Positions 1-9,507 of a stretch of 33,606 bases of DNA are shown in pieces. The position numbers and the translations under genes are program-made. Origin of the DNA: Cudoniella acicularis (Eukaryota > Ascomycota > Leotiomycetes > Helotiales > Helotiaceae); assembly GCA_013054445.1 (NCBI GenBank), contig JAAMPI010000517.1, positions 1 through 33,606 of the forward strand, read 5' to 3'. How positions within the stretch are numbered: the first letter of the stretch is position 1; each line of letters opens with the position of its first letter. Under the pieces are notes generated by a model. It saw only the letters and a list, made by a program, of their open reading frames with translations. It was not told the origin of the DNA and did not search any database.

Positions 1-86
1 CGGAGGATGTTGTGGTGAGGTTGAGGAGGGGGGAGGGGGGAAGGTGGATATTAAGGTAATACAAAGGAAAAAGAGCGGATAAGAAG

Positions 87-672
87 ATTATATTAACGTC
101 AAATACCTCAAATGCCATCCTATATAATTTTAATTACTAAAATGCCCTTTTACATGCCATTTGCCTACCACCTACCTGCTACCTATATGTTTCTCGAGTA
201 GGTCCGTTACATATAGCATCATTGTGGCATTAGAGTATTATAGGATAGAGAGTAGCAGGTTTAACCGTAGTATACAAAATAATTAAAGCGTAGCAAATCT
301 TATATATAGTACTTCACTTTTACTTATTATCTAAATAGTTGGCTATAAATGGGGGGCTGGGGGGGGGTAGTCGCTAAAAGTAGGAATATTTACATATTCT
401 CATCTCACGATTAATTGCGCTTCGTTTAATTTTACTACGATCAATTGCACTACGAACAGCTGCACTATAAACAATTATAATTAATACTATTAATTGTGTT
501 ATTTTGATTTATTAACCTAATTATAGACTCTTATAAGATGTCACTCAGATAGTGCCCGAGTACTCGCGAATCAGACGGGTGGTGGGCAGGTAGCAGACAA
601 GTGGTATATAAGAGGGTATTTAAGTAATTAAAATTATAGAGTGGAATTTAAGGGATTTGACGTTATGTTAAT
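87..672. mobile_element. MITE-like element with long imperfect terminal inverted repeats
   Basis: The left arm (about 87-200) and the reverse complement of the right arm (about 560-672) share an imperfect inverted repeat of roughly 100 bp. Both outer ends read AACGTCAAAT, followed by an ATAATTTTAATTACT block, then CTACCT, and further in TTC-CGAGTA. The interior is AT-rich, with repeated CAATTGCACTACGAA-like words, and has no coding capacity. This is the structure of a non-autonomous DNA transposon. A TA target duplication is possible but not clear, so the superfamily is not assigned. Confidence 0.7.
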
Positions 673-1747
673 GGCTACTATATTAAAGAATAAGATTACT
701 TAATTTTTTAGGAGCTGAAAATGTAAAACTCCATAGTGAGACGAATAATTGATGCGTTTACCGGCTTGAGTAATAGTCATCTGCATAATCATTCTTGACA
801 TTTTTTGCCAATTATTGGCTTTGAAACAACCGAGACTTTCAATAACATAAAGCCACTCTTATGCAGCGAAATATCCTAATTTGGATGGGATAAGAAACAC
901 TGTCAGACATATAGCATTTTTCATGTCTTTCGGCTTTTCCCCTGGCTGGAAGGAAAGTAAGGGCGATCAATCGTTGCATGCAGGAAGAATACGCCCCCAT
1001 TGATGCAAGGCTTCCCCTGATCAAGTCCCTTATTTTCTTATTTCTCGTGTTTTGCCAATGGGACTTAGGGGGCTTTTTTGGTTGGGTACCCTTACTTAAC
1101 ATCCATCCTTTTTCCGCAACTGAAGATGCTCAGCTCTCGGATCTGCTAAGTGGCTTCAAACAAATGGCATTTGTTTGGATGTTTGCCATTCATAAGGCGG
1201 CTAGACAGCCTTAGATAGTCTCACATTGACTTCGGGTGCTCATGCATGTCCATCGGCGAGCCGATTCGGTAGCATTTTTAGGTGGCGTTTGCGGGACGGA
1301 CCGAGAAAGAAGCGAAACTGGAAGGATCCGGATCATTGGTTTTGTGGCTAAGCTGTAATGTCTCTGGGAGAGCGGCAAGGGCTCAGCAGATACACCTTCC
1401 GTGACTACGGCTAGCTGTGGAGGTCGCTGTCACTGGTTGTTGCAGGGTTGCTGTTTTGAAAGACATTTGTTTTCCTACGCGGCTTGCCTTATAAGCCACC
1501 TTGCGCTTATTTACTCCCCTTTGGTTGTATTAATTGTGCTTGCATTACATATGCATATGCATTTTTTAGTGGCCTCAAACGTGATTTTTCTCTCACCTTG
1601 TGCTCATTCAGCATTCCTTTATCAGTCCAGGTATAAGTATAAAGCAGTAGATCCTTCATTTCTGTTGCTCACTTACATTTATCAACTCACAAATCATTAT
1701 ACTTGGCTACCAGCATTCATCTTTCCATCCAACAAGTAATCTTCATC
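673..1747. other. Intergenic region with no recognisable gene
   Basis: I see no conserved protein in either strand. Open frames at 978-1214 and 1401-1739 have no family resemblance and low-complexity composition. The last 120 bases hold the probable promoter of the next gene. Confidence 0.6.
1632..1644 (+). promoter_or_regulatory. TATA-like core promoter of the beta-trefoil gene
   Basis: TATAAGTATAAAG lies about 105 bp before the ATG at 1748, followed by a pyrimidine-rich stretch with CATC/CAAC words typical of fungal transcription starts. Inferred from position and sequence only. Confidence 0.45.
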
Positions 1748-2523
1748 ATGCCTGCTATCCTACCCGGCCGATATAGGATCACCAACGTCCTGTCGAAACT
1801 CCCGGTTACTCTCCAAAGTGCAAAGCCTGTTAACGGCACTTTCATCAATCAAAAGTAACGGAAGATCACAGTCGTCTCTTCCCCCCCTGCCTTGCTCCCC
1901 CCACTTGATCCGTGCTCGCTAACCCGATTCACCCTTTGGTAGTATTTCCGTGACTCTCGACAAAGATGATACTCAAGTCTGGGATCTGCGATCTCTCAGC
2001 AATGGGGAGTGGCGTATCGTCAATGCCAAGGCTGGAATCTTCGCGACCGCAATCAACAGTATGTTTATTTCTCCCTCCTTTTTATTTCCATACTGTACGA
2101 TAAGGAAAGCACAAAACATCTAATGAATGAAATGTTATTGGCACTTGTTAGACTTGCAACAAACTGAGGATCCCAGTACCAACTTGCTTGCTCGCATCTT
2201 CTCCCGCCCCGCGCTAGAGGCGGACGACAGGTTCAGCAAGTGGACGATTGAGAAGTATGAGAATGGTGAATCGTTTGTGTAAGTTTTCTTGATTCCTTTT
2301 GATTCTTCGAAAGATGGGATATTCATTCAGATTTATATAATGTCAAGATGTAACAATACTAAGGAAACATAGCATCAGAAGCACAGCTTATCCGGGAAAG
2401 GTCTGGGATGATAACAATCGTGGGACGGAGGACGGTACTGCGATCCTGGTCTGGACTCCAAATGGAGGTGGTGGGGACTTGCTCCCTGGCCCCCATCAGC
2501 GATGGACTTTCACTCCTGTCTGA
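1748..2523 (+). CDS. Small beta-trefoil-like protein (I66 inhibitor / ricin-B-lectin-like), four exons
   Basis: Four exons join in frame: 1748-1854, 1943-2058, 2152-2278 and 2373-2523. Introns begin GTAACG, GTATGT and GTAAGT and end TAG each time. The product is 166 aa with no signal peptide or membrane segment. It opens with PGRYRITNV, has VWDLR...GEWRIVNA in the middle, FSKWTIEKYENGESFVI later, and ends HQRWTFTPV. Regularly spaced W-x-I/W-x-F strand motifs and the GRYRI opening resemble cytosolic fungal beta-trefoil proteins, such as the I66 (cospin-type) protease inhibitors and ricin-B-like lectins. Those families protect fungi against proteases or grazers. The fold is my inference; the choice between inhibitor and lectin cannot be made here. 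The perfect phase at all three junctions makes the gene model strong. A TATA-like box lies about 105 bp upstream. Confidence 0.75.
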
Positions 2524-2615
2524 GTAATTGTCGGTCAAGGAAGCCAATAGTTAAACTTAATACAAGTCTAACATTAAATAGAAAAATGACAGAAAATTCC
2601 TAAATCTAAAAGATT

Positions 2616-2985
2616 TGTTATATTATTAGGTAATAAGCACTATTCTAGGCTTAAGGTTTAAACCTTACTAGAATCTTCTAGGTTGTTCTTTGATTTATAA
2701 GCTTTGATTTATAAGCGTTGATTTCTAAGCGTTGATTTCTAAGTTATAGAAGCTTCTAGTAACTACACTTGTAGTATATATAGTCCGCTCACCCCTTTGT
2801 AGATAGATAAGTCTTTAAGTCAAATATTATATTATTATTCTATATACTTGAATCACTCTCGACCTAACAGTCGACTCTTCTTCCGCCATCCACCTTAGCC
2901 GCCTACCGACGACTATATAGATATATCTTCTATACACTATATACCGCGTACTACGGCTATACCATATATACCCTTACTTCCAACA
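2616..2985 (+). mobile_element. Solo LTR with 5-bp target duplication (LTR1)
   Basis: The unit starts TGTTATATTATTAGG and ends CTTCCAACA, and is flanked on both sides by AGATT (2611-2615 and 2986-2990), a 5-bp target site duplication. The body is about 370 bp and contains TAGTATATATAG, a likely internal promoter reading rightward. A short word (TGATTTCTAAGCG-like) is repeated near 2695-2745. No gag-pol sequence follows, so this is a solo LTR. The TGTT..AACA ends suit a Copia- or Gypsy-type retrotransposon. Confidence 0.87.
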
Positions 2986-3024
2986 AGATTTAACTAATCG
3001 AACTAGAAAAGCTGATATAACAAT

Positions 3025-3236
3025 CTATTCTATCAAAATCTCTTGAAACTTGTTATCCTTGCCTTTTAATGCCTCGCCACGCATAGCGCCATGCACATAA
3101 GTTCCCCTAATTGGCCTGTAGTTCCCATTCTCGAGGGGCCGGAGAATGAAGGGTATGTTGCCTCCCCGAAGTAGCCAGACCTGATCTCCAGGTTGGGAAG
3201 ATTTAGGACCCATGCCAAGGTAACCTATGCTTGTAT
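3025..3236 (-). pseudogene. HET-domain protein, C-terminal remnant
   Basis: Read leftward from the edge of LTR2, the frame gives GYLGMGP, then GDQVWLLRGGNIPFILRP and YVHGAMRGEAL before a stop at 3025. This GYLG.GP...GD.V..L.GG..PF.LRP...Y...G..YVHG.M.GEA pattern is the conserved C-terminal tail of many fungal HET (heterokaryon incompatibility) proteins. About 65 residues remain. The frame is open right up to LTR2 at 3237, so the HET domain proper is missing and the gene was cut there. It is not part of the HET gene at 5156, which lies on the other strand and has its own tail. Confidence 0.8.
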
Positions 3237-3499
3237 TGTTGCATTATTAGGTATTAAGCACTATTCTAAGCTTAAGGTTTAAACCCTAGTAGAATCTTCT
3301 AGGTTGTTCTTTGATTTATAAGCGTTGATATCTAAGCTATAGAAGCTTCTAGTAACTACGCTTATAGTATATATAGTCCGCTCACCCCTTTGTAGATAGA
3401 TAAGTCTTTAAGTCAAAATCATATTATTATTCCACATACTTGAATCTCTCTCGACCTAACAGTCGACTCTTCTTCCGCCTACACACCTTACTTCCAACA
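3237..3499 (+). mobile_element. Shorter copy of the same LTR (LTR2), without target duplication
   Basis: Starts TGTTGCATTATTAGG and ends CTTCCAACA, colinear with LTR1, including AAGGTTTAAACC, GTAGTATATATAGTCCGCTCACCCC and the CGACCTAACAGTCGACTC block. It lacks an internal stretch of about 80 bp present in LTR1 (2897-2970) and has fewer TGATTTCTAAG repeats. The flanks differ (TGTAT on the left, CGAAG on the right), so a simple insertion is not supported. A different gene lies on each side. Confidence 0.82.
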
Positions 3500-4308
3500 C
3501 GAAGTAACCTGAGAGGATTGGGCCAGCGGCAATTCCCATGTACAGGCAGCCATGGAAGTATCCAAAAACAACGTTCCTTCGATCTACCGGGGTGCAGTCA
3601 GCAGCATAGGATTGAGAGATCGCTATAAAAGCAATGAACGCACCTCCCAGTCCATCGAAGACCGAGCCAAAGATGATCCAGTTGACCGAGGCGGTGGCCG
3701 AGAAGGTGGCCGCGAGGATGGTAACAACCTCGTTGGCGAGCATGCCAGCGATCGCGCATAAAAGGAGAGGCTTTCGCCCATATCGGTCTAATAGCTTTCC
3801 AAGTTTAGGGACTACAACCGCAGCTATGCTGCCTGAGATAAGACTGCATAGGAGCTTGAAGATCGCTACTTGGGATTGAACTGCCAGTATGCGACAATGA
3901 TTTCCAGGGGCTTCCAACGTTGAGAGAGAGTCCGAGGAGTCCTGGACTTCGTAATAATCGTGTAGATCAGGTGTAGAATCAAATTCACCCTTGGCACGAT
4001 GATGCCACCGAAGGCGAGGGCCGACAAAGCGAAAGGAAGAATCAGCCACCAGACCTGTGCGTGTCATCAGTTTGGGACTGTGAGACGGGCATTCTATATG
4101 CATACTGAAGGCTGCTTATACCAAGGCAACGCGTTCGAAGCGTAATAGTTTTCGCTTCGGGGAGATGACGAGTTTAGCCGCAGGGTCCGTTCATTCTCAG
4201 ATGTTGCGCTTGATACATTCTGGGCAGGCCCTGCAATGCCTTCCGTTTTCGTGTCTCCTCGCTGTCGAGTGCCGGGTTGACATCGTCCAACGCGTCAAGG
4301 TCTGCCAT
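3500..4308 (-). pseudogene. MFS transporter, N-terminal half, truncated and frameshifted
   Basis: The ATG at 4308 sits in a good context (ACCATGG) and opens an acidic N-terminus. Another frame then gives SENYYASNALPWYKQPS. A probable intron (donor GTATGC, acceptor CACAG at 4055-4056) joins this in phase to VWWLILPFALSALAFGGIIV, the canonical first membrane segment of fungal tetracycline-type MFS proteins. After a further frame change follow CRILAVQSQVA, the loop motif DRYGRK, and membrane segments about 2-5 down to GPILSGYF at 3500. There the gene meets LTR2 and the remaining seven or so segments are gone. At least two frame changes plus truncation mean no functional transporter. Family calls rest on these motifs; the substrate is unknown. 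Confidence 0.8.
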
Positions 4309-5155
4309 GGTCTCGCACGAAGGCGAACTAAAAACGCCATAGCAGAAGTACAAGAACAATGGAATGAGGGCATTCTAGATGTAATATTGATGAGGGCTGT
4401 GCATCTGAGCGATGTTGAGCTGGTAAGAGCTTTCGTCTCATCAGCTGTGAGAGGCGTTTCGATGGGATGACGCCAGTTCACTGATATCTGTCAAATTTTT
4501 CGTAAAGTTATTCCAGCACAATAACATGATAAGATCGGGCTGCTGCGCGCTCGGACGCCCAAGAACGCTCTAAGAAACGTATCCAATTTTGCACATTCGA
4601 GAAGTCTTTCCCACGTGACCGACATCCCTTCGGAGCACCTGTTGAAGTGTGTTCCTGGCAGCCTGAGGCTACTATGGCACCCAGCACGTGTTTCAGGGCA
4701 CGTCTCATTTGTAGTCTAGATAGGTGGCCCGACGACCTGATCTTTGATTCTGTACAGTTGATAATATACTTGATTTACCCTAATTGAGCCCTCCGGACGA
4801 TCTCTGTGTTCCTATTGCTTGTGTTGATGATACCACTCATCCGACCAGCTGGAGTCGACCAAATCCAATAGCACCCTAGCCGAGATTTGGGTGACCTCAC
4901 CACGATAATCTCCACCTGCAGCTGAGAGCTCAGCTCAGGGGCAACATCTCGATTTAACCAACATTCATTCCCCGTTCCCGCCGCTTTTTCCTGTTCTTTT
5001 TCTGTGCTTCTGTCTTTTGTTTGCTTCGCTTCTGATATTGCCCTCACCCACGCTTTCACCACCTCTCACTCTCTTAAAGCCCATTTGGCATCACCGTTGC
5101 AAGAATCCCGTAACCAAGGACTGCCCATTCCACAATCGAAATCCCCTCTCACGAT
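4309..5155. other. Intergenic region upstream of the first HET gene
   Basis: No conserved coding sequence is seen. Minus-strand frames at 4508-4708 and 4775-5062 show no family motif. The last 150 bases are pyrimidine-rich (CTTTTTCCTGTTCTTTTTC, CACCACCTCTCACTCTC), as in many fungal promoters. Confidence 0.5.
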
Positions 5156-7071
5156 ATGGCTAGCACCGATATCAACACGATAATCGACGCGTTGAAGACG
5201 TTTGGGAGCAGCGGGAAGTTCGAGTACGAGACCAGCCTCGATGGGGAGACCTGCAGAACAATACGTGTTATTGAGCTCCTTCCTCTCCTCCAGGGCGACA
5301 ACCCGACTGTCCTCAAAGTCAACTTGATTCACCTGTCCCTTGACGAATCTCCCGAGTATGATGCTATTTCCTACTGTTGGGGCGGTCAAACGCCGTCGTT
5401 TCCCATCATTTGCGACGGGAAGATGAAGCTAATCACGGAAAACCTCGCTACCTTCCTCCTCCTATTACGGCTGCGATTACAAGATCGTGTACGACTCTTC
5501 GTGGACGCAATCTGCATCAATCAGGAGAGCAACAGCGAGAAAAATGCACAGGTTCCATTGATGCAAGATATCTACAGCATGGCCTCGATGGTTCACATAT
5601 GGCTCGGCAATAGCGGTGCCGGCAAGCCCCACGAGCTTCATCCAACATTCGATTTCCTTCGGTGGGCCGCTGAGGCGTTATTCGACTCGAGGTACGCGAA
5701 TCTACAGGCCCCAATGGACGTATTCACAACCGATGCGCGGAGGGCAATGAGCGCCCTCGGTGGTCCCAATCCACCCCGCATTGCCGCTCTTCTCTCTCTT
5801 CCTTGGTTCTCCCGTGTTTGGGTTATTCAAGAGGCAGCGTTGTGCCGCAGAGGGACTGTATACTATGGTCCTCTCACGATGGACTGGCATACCATGTGTC
5901 GAGCATTAGTGGCGATCATTAGCGATTCCACATATAGTTTAGTGGGGCTCCAGAACTCCAATGGTCTGGATTTGGTTGGTGAGAAAGAAACAGCTTCATT
6001 TGGATTTCTCGCCACTTGTACTGGAGCATGGGTTTCAGAGAATAGGTCGCTGGAGGCGCTTATTCGCCATCGACAAGCTCAAGCAACAGACCCTCGGGAT
6101 AAAGTTTACGGTCTCTGGGGGCTATTAACCGAAGCTTCAGGTGCTACACCTCGGCCGGACTACAACCTCAGTGTACGCGAGGTGTATACCAACGTTGCCA
6201 GTGCCTTCATCAGGTATTCGGGGAATCTCGACGTCCTCAGTGTTCCGAGGAAGTTCGATTCAACCCTCTCGCTTCCATCTTGGGTTCCCGATTGGACAGG
6301 CGGACCGTCCAGTTACCTTTTCGACCAGCTTCTTGAGGACGATGCCTCAGATTTCGAAGCATCCGGACGCCTTGAATACTCGGAATCGGCCGATCGCGGC
6401 GATCTTCTTCACGTTCACGCTATTGCAATAGACCAGATCGCCGAATGCGGAATGCCCATGTCGCAGATGTGCGAAGGCTTCGAGAAAGCAAAGAGCCTTA
6501 TCATCCGATGTTTACTCCTTGCGGCCTCCCTGACATACCTCAATCAAAACTGGAGGCGAGTAGCGATGGCCGACAAAGCCTCAGGGAAGCTATATCCCAA
6601 CGGGGAAGATCGCCTACGGGTTTTTCTGCATCTGATCTACGAAGATGACGCCAGGCCAGATCCAGACACCAAACGTCTACTCCCTCGTCACCTCGCTCAG
6701 CGCGCAACGGAAATTTGGGCCTTTGGCCTGCGGCTGTTCTTGCTTCACCACTTCCCGTTCGTATACAATACCCTGGTCGGAGCAGTAGCCATTATGTTTG
6801 CGGTACCAGCAATGCTCTGGACTAGAACGATGACATCGCCGCCGTACTGCTCCAATAATTGCCTCGCGAGACTCAGAAATCGTACATGCTGCTGGCTACG
6901 CCAATGATCGAACCCGAAGACACGGTGATGCTTGTGCAGGGCGCTAGAGTACCGCTTATTATGCGACAGAGGGGCGACACCTGGGAACTTATCGGCCATG
7001 CATACGTTCCCGGCATGATGTATGGCGAGCAGTGGGACGAGATGAAGTGTGAGGAGATAGTCATCTGTTGA
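5156..7071 (+). CDS. HET-domain (heterokaryon incompatibility) protein, probably two exons
   Basis: The HET domain spans about residues 65-230: YDAISYCWGG (68-77), ICDG, LFVDAICINQ (114-123), EKNAQVPLMQDIYSMASMVHIWLG, and PWFSRVWVIQEAAL. Family-typical DPRDKVYGLWGL, a YNLSVREVY-type region and LPSWVPDWT follow. HET domains resemble TIR folds and trigger cell death after non-self recognition. The first frame runs to 6907 but ends in an unrelated tail. The real tail (EDTVMLVQGARVPLIMR, then YVPGMMYGE) lies in another frame up to 7071. A 68-bp GTACCA..CGCGAG intron (6803-6870) joins the two in phase 0 and gives about 615 aa. The splice signals are weak, so a frameshift mutation is the alternative. 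No sensor repeats (WD, ANK, NACHT) are attached. Confidence 0.85.
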
Positions 7072-7139
7072 CGAGTCTACCAATTATGCCAGAAAGATCG
7101 TACTGATATTGCTCCAACGGGATCACACAGCCCCTTCAC

Positions 7140-7683
7140 CTAGAGCCCTCTGCAAATGTTTCTGACTGAAATCGCAAGAGGCTTGGTCGCTTGGTCGCCT
7201 GGTCGATACGACAGCCTGAATCTTCTCTCAGCGGCGACGCCAATGGCATCTCTGTTGCGATTGCGTCTCTCAATCCACGCTTCTGCCGCCCGCTCGCGCC
7301 GCAGAATAAACTTGGAAACACATTTATCACGGTCGTGAACATAGCCGACATCAGACGTATGGCCCTTGGAATCACGCTCGATCATCAAAGATGAGATGGT
7401 CCATGACGGCTTCAATCTCCTGGAAATCGACTTCCCCAGCCAAGGGTGGCCTCGAGCAAAGCGACAAGCTCTTCCCGTGTCCGTACATCCCGCACGATCT
7501 TGCCGTCCTGACCATGAGCCGTAACTTCAAACCGGGCCCTTGGACAAGCCGGCGCTCGTCACAGCACTTTACGGCAGCAGAAAACCCGAGGCCGACGGAC
7601 TGTATCCAGTCAGCCCAAACTCTTCGTGCTGGCAGAAACAGTCTAAATTCTTGGGGGCCACCTGCGATCGGACGTACGCTCAA
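7140..7683 (-). pseudogene. Unidentified decayed coding sequence
   Basis: Minus-strand reading gives protein-like stretches that keep changing frame: VWADWIQSVGLGFSAAVKCC, then VRDVRTREELVALLEATLGW, then VDFQEIEAVMDHLIFD, then an Arg/Glu-rich helix around FILRRERAAEAWIERRNR. Composition is coding-like and charged, with alternating helix and loop. No single frame covers it, and at least two frame changes are needed. I do not recognise the family. A plus-strand frame at 7391-7771 overlaps it but reads as low-information sequence. Confidence 0.35.
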
Positions 7684-7804
7684 TACTTTCTCCCCTACCC
7701 AGGATCAGGATGAACCGGTCCACTCTTGGTTTTCTTCCTTGATCTCCCGCGCAAGGCGAAATCATCAATGAAAAAAAAAATTGTTTGGCAGCAGAGGGCC
7801 TACC

Positions 7805-7960
7805 TTCAATATTATTATTATTATTGTCTATTTACCGCCCGATTCGACCCAAGGGGTCATGCAGGCACTACCCTATTTACACAGGAAAGCCCCTTGGGGA
7901 AAAACCTCGAGCGGAGAAATATTATTATTATTGGGTCTATTTACCGTCTGTTACCGGGCC
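7805..7960 (+). repeat. Duplicated unit with ATT microsatellites
   Basis: (ATT)n followed by GTCTATTTACCG occurs twice, at about 7809-7838 and 7920-7949, some 110 bp apart. CCCAAGGGG and CCCCTTGGGG between them form a short inverted pair. The arrangement suggests a small duplicated or SINE-like unit. It explains the overlapping Tyr/Ile-rich frames here, which are not genes. Confidence 0.5.
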
Positions 7961-8222
7961 GTTTCTGTCCCATGCAGACTATTGCCTAAGGTACAAAACC
8001 CTATAAACTAGGGAAAACCTTTCGTACTCCCCATGCGCATCGCTGAGTCGCCGGCCCGACGTTGGCGGAGGAATGTTAGTAACCTGGTCAAGAATAGCTG
8101 CAATTTGCATAAATACTAACTGCTACAAAGAAGGCCTGATTCTGCGCATTATCGCCCTTCTCGTCTTCCGGTAGAGAAAAGGACTTGTATGCTGTTACAG
8201 CTCTGCAAAGGCACTAGGGCCC

Positions 8223-8397
8223 TGACGTCACGTGGGGACGCATTTGCAAGAAGGTGCTGTATTCTCGAAGAAACTAAGCTAAGGAGAGAAGAAGAGAGGT
8301 GGCCCTGAAGGGGCCTATATATATGAGGTGAGTGCTGCTAAGCGAGGGCACGTGATAAGGGGTCAGGGGCCGCGTCGCAGCCTCCTGTCGCATATAG
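8223..8397. repeat. Partial LTR-like copy adjoining the next repeat
   Basis: A block of about 42 bp (8258-8300: TCGAAGAAACTAAGCTAAGG plus GAGAAGAAGAG) recurs with few changes at 8449-8490. A weaker GCTGCTAAGCGAGGGC / GCTAGTAAGCGAAGCA match lies further on in each copy. This looks like a diverged, truncated copy of the LTR that starts at 8398. Confidence 0.5.
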
Positions 8398-8689
8398 TGT
8401 CACAGGTCAGGTCTGGCTAAGGCAGGGCAAAGGTGGCTTAGTGGATGACTGTATTATCGAAGAGACTAAGCTAAGGAGAAAAGAAGAGGTTCTCTCGGAG
8501 AGAGAAGATCTATTTAACTACACAAATAGCGCTAGTAAGCGAAGCAGTCCGTAAGTGATTCCCCTGGATAGTGAGTCATTCGGTCAGTCGTCAAGTCATT
8601 GAATCGACGAGCGTCGAATCAAGTCATTAAGTCGACTATTATCAAGTCAATCTAGCCTGGCGTCAAGGCGTCGAACTAGGTCTGTGACA
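8398..8689. mobile_element. LTR-like element, TGTCACAG...CTGTGACA
   Basis: The 292-bp unit is bounded by a perfect 8-bp inverted repeat, TGTCACAG and CTGTGACA, with the TG..CA ends of an LTR. It contains a run of AAGTCATT/AAGTCGA-type words. Flanking 5-bp sequences (TATAG and CGGCC) do not match, and I see no gag-pol sequence beside it. Best read as an old or rearranged solo LTR. Confidence 0.55.
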
Positions 8690-9507
8690 CGGCCCGCCTC
8701 TATGGTAAGGTTCCTCCAAAAGCTGCACCGGGAGGCCTATAAAGCCTCCTCCCTACCTAGGTAGGGAGTAAGGTCTATAGGGCTCGTCGCAGACTGTTTT
8801 GTCCCCCCAGACTTCCCGCTCCTATAGCTACCCCTAGCAAATCCCTCCTAAGTAGAACCCAACCCTTCTATAGCCTCGTGTATGTAACGCGCTTCGACAT
8901 TGATATCGAGGTCTCTAGAGACCTATTGGCACTGCGATGAGTACCTAATACCTCTTTCGTATCACCCTCTGTGAAAACTACGCTCCAATTACATCTTGGC
9001 CCTCTCCTAGCATCGCTGACCTAGCTGATTCGATAGGCCCGAAATGCCTTAACGGGCCGCCAACTGGGAGACCGTCTGACGCGCGAATCAAGTCGCAGTT
9101 ATTACGAATCGCCGACTCCGTAGATATGCTCCGAAAACCCGAAGAAGGCGAGGCTGCCATCTCCAAAATTTGCGGCTCGACATCTTGGGAGGTGTGGCCG
9201 GCACATATTCAACTAATGCCGCATCTACGATTCAACCTCGCTCATAGTTATATGGCTAATAGATGGGTTCGTGGCACAACTTAACACTCAATACGGGAGT
9301 AGAGACCCACGAGGGAGGCATTCAAAGCGGTGGTGCAGAAGATAGCGGGATCAAATGCATTGGGCGAAAATACTACCAAGCGTGTTCATTGACATCCCTG
9401 GTATCATTGTATCGTACAGTTTCCCCCAGACCCTTTACAGCAAACCTCCCCCTACCCCCAAAACCCCAATAACGCCTTACAATGCTGATAGCCAGGCTTG
9501 GCCTCAC
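8690..9507. other. Non-coding or heavily decayed stretch
   Basis: I recognise no gene. A palindrome CCTACCTAGGTAGG sits at 8752-8765. Frames at 8978-9166 (minus) and 9263-9472 (plus) have no conserved motif. Given the flanking LTR-like units and the FunK1 pseudogene, it is probably old transposon-associated sequence. Confidence 0.4.

Noticed and set aside
978..1739. Open frames of 78 and 112 codons
   Set aside because: No family motif, biased hydrophobic/His composition, and no splice logic. Treated as chance frames in promoter-side DNA.
2616..3499. A single LTR retrotransposon that captured a HET fragment
   Set aside because: LTR1 has its own AGATT duplication on both sides and the outer flanks of the pair do not match, so the two LTRs are independent.
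7726..8011. Three overlapping Tyr/Ile/Leu-rich frames
   Set aside because: They arise from ATT microsatellites read in three frames.
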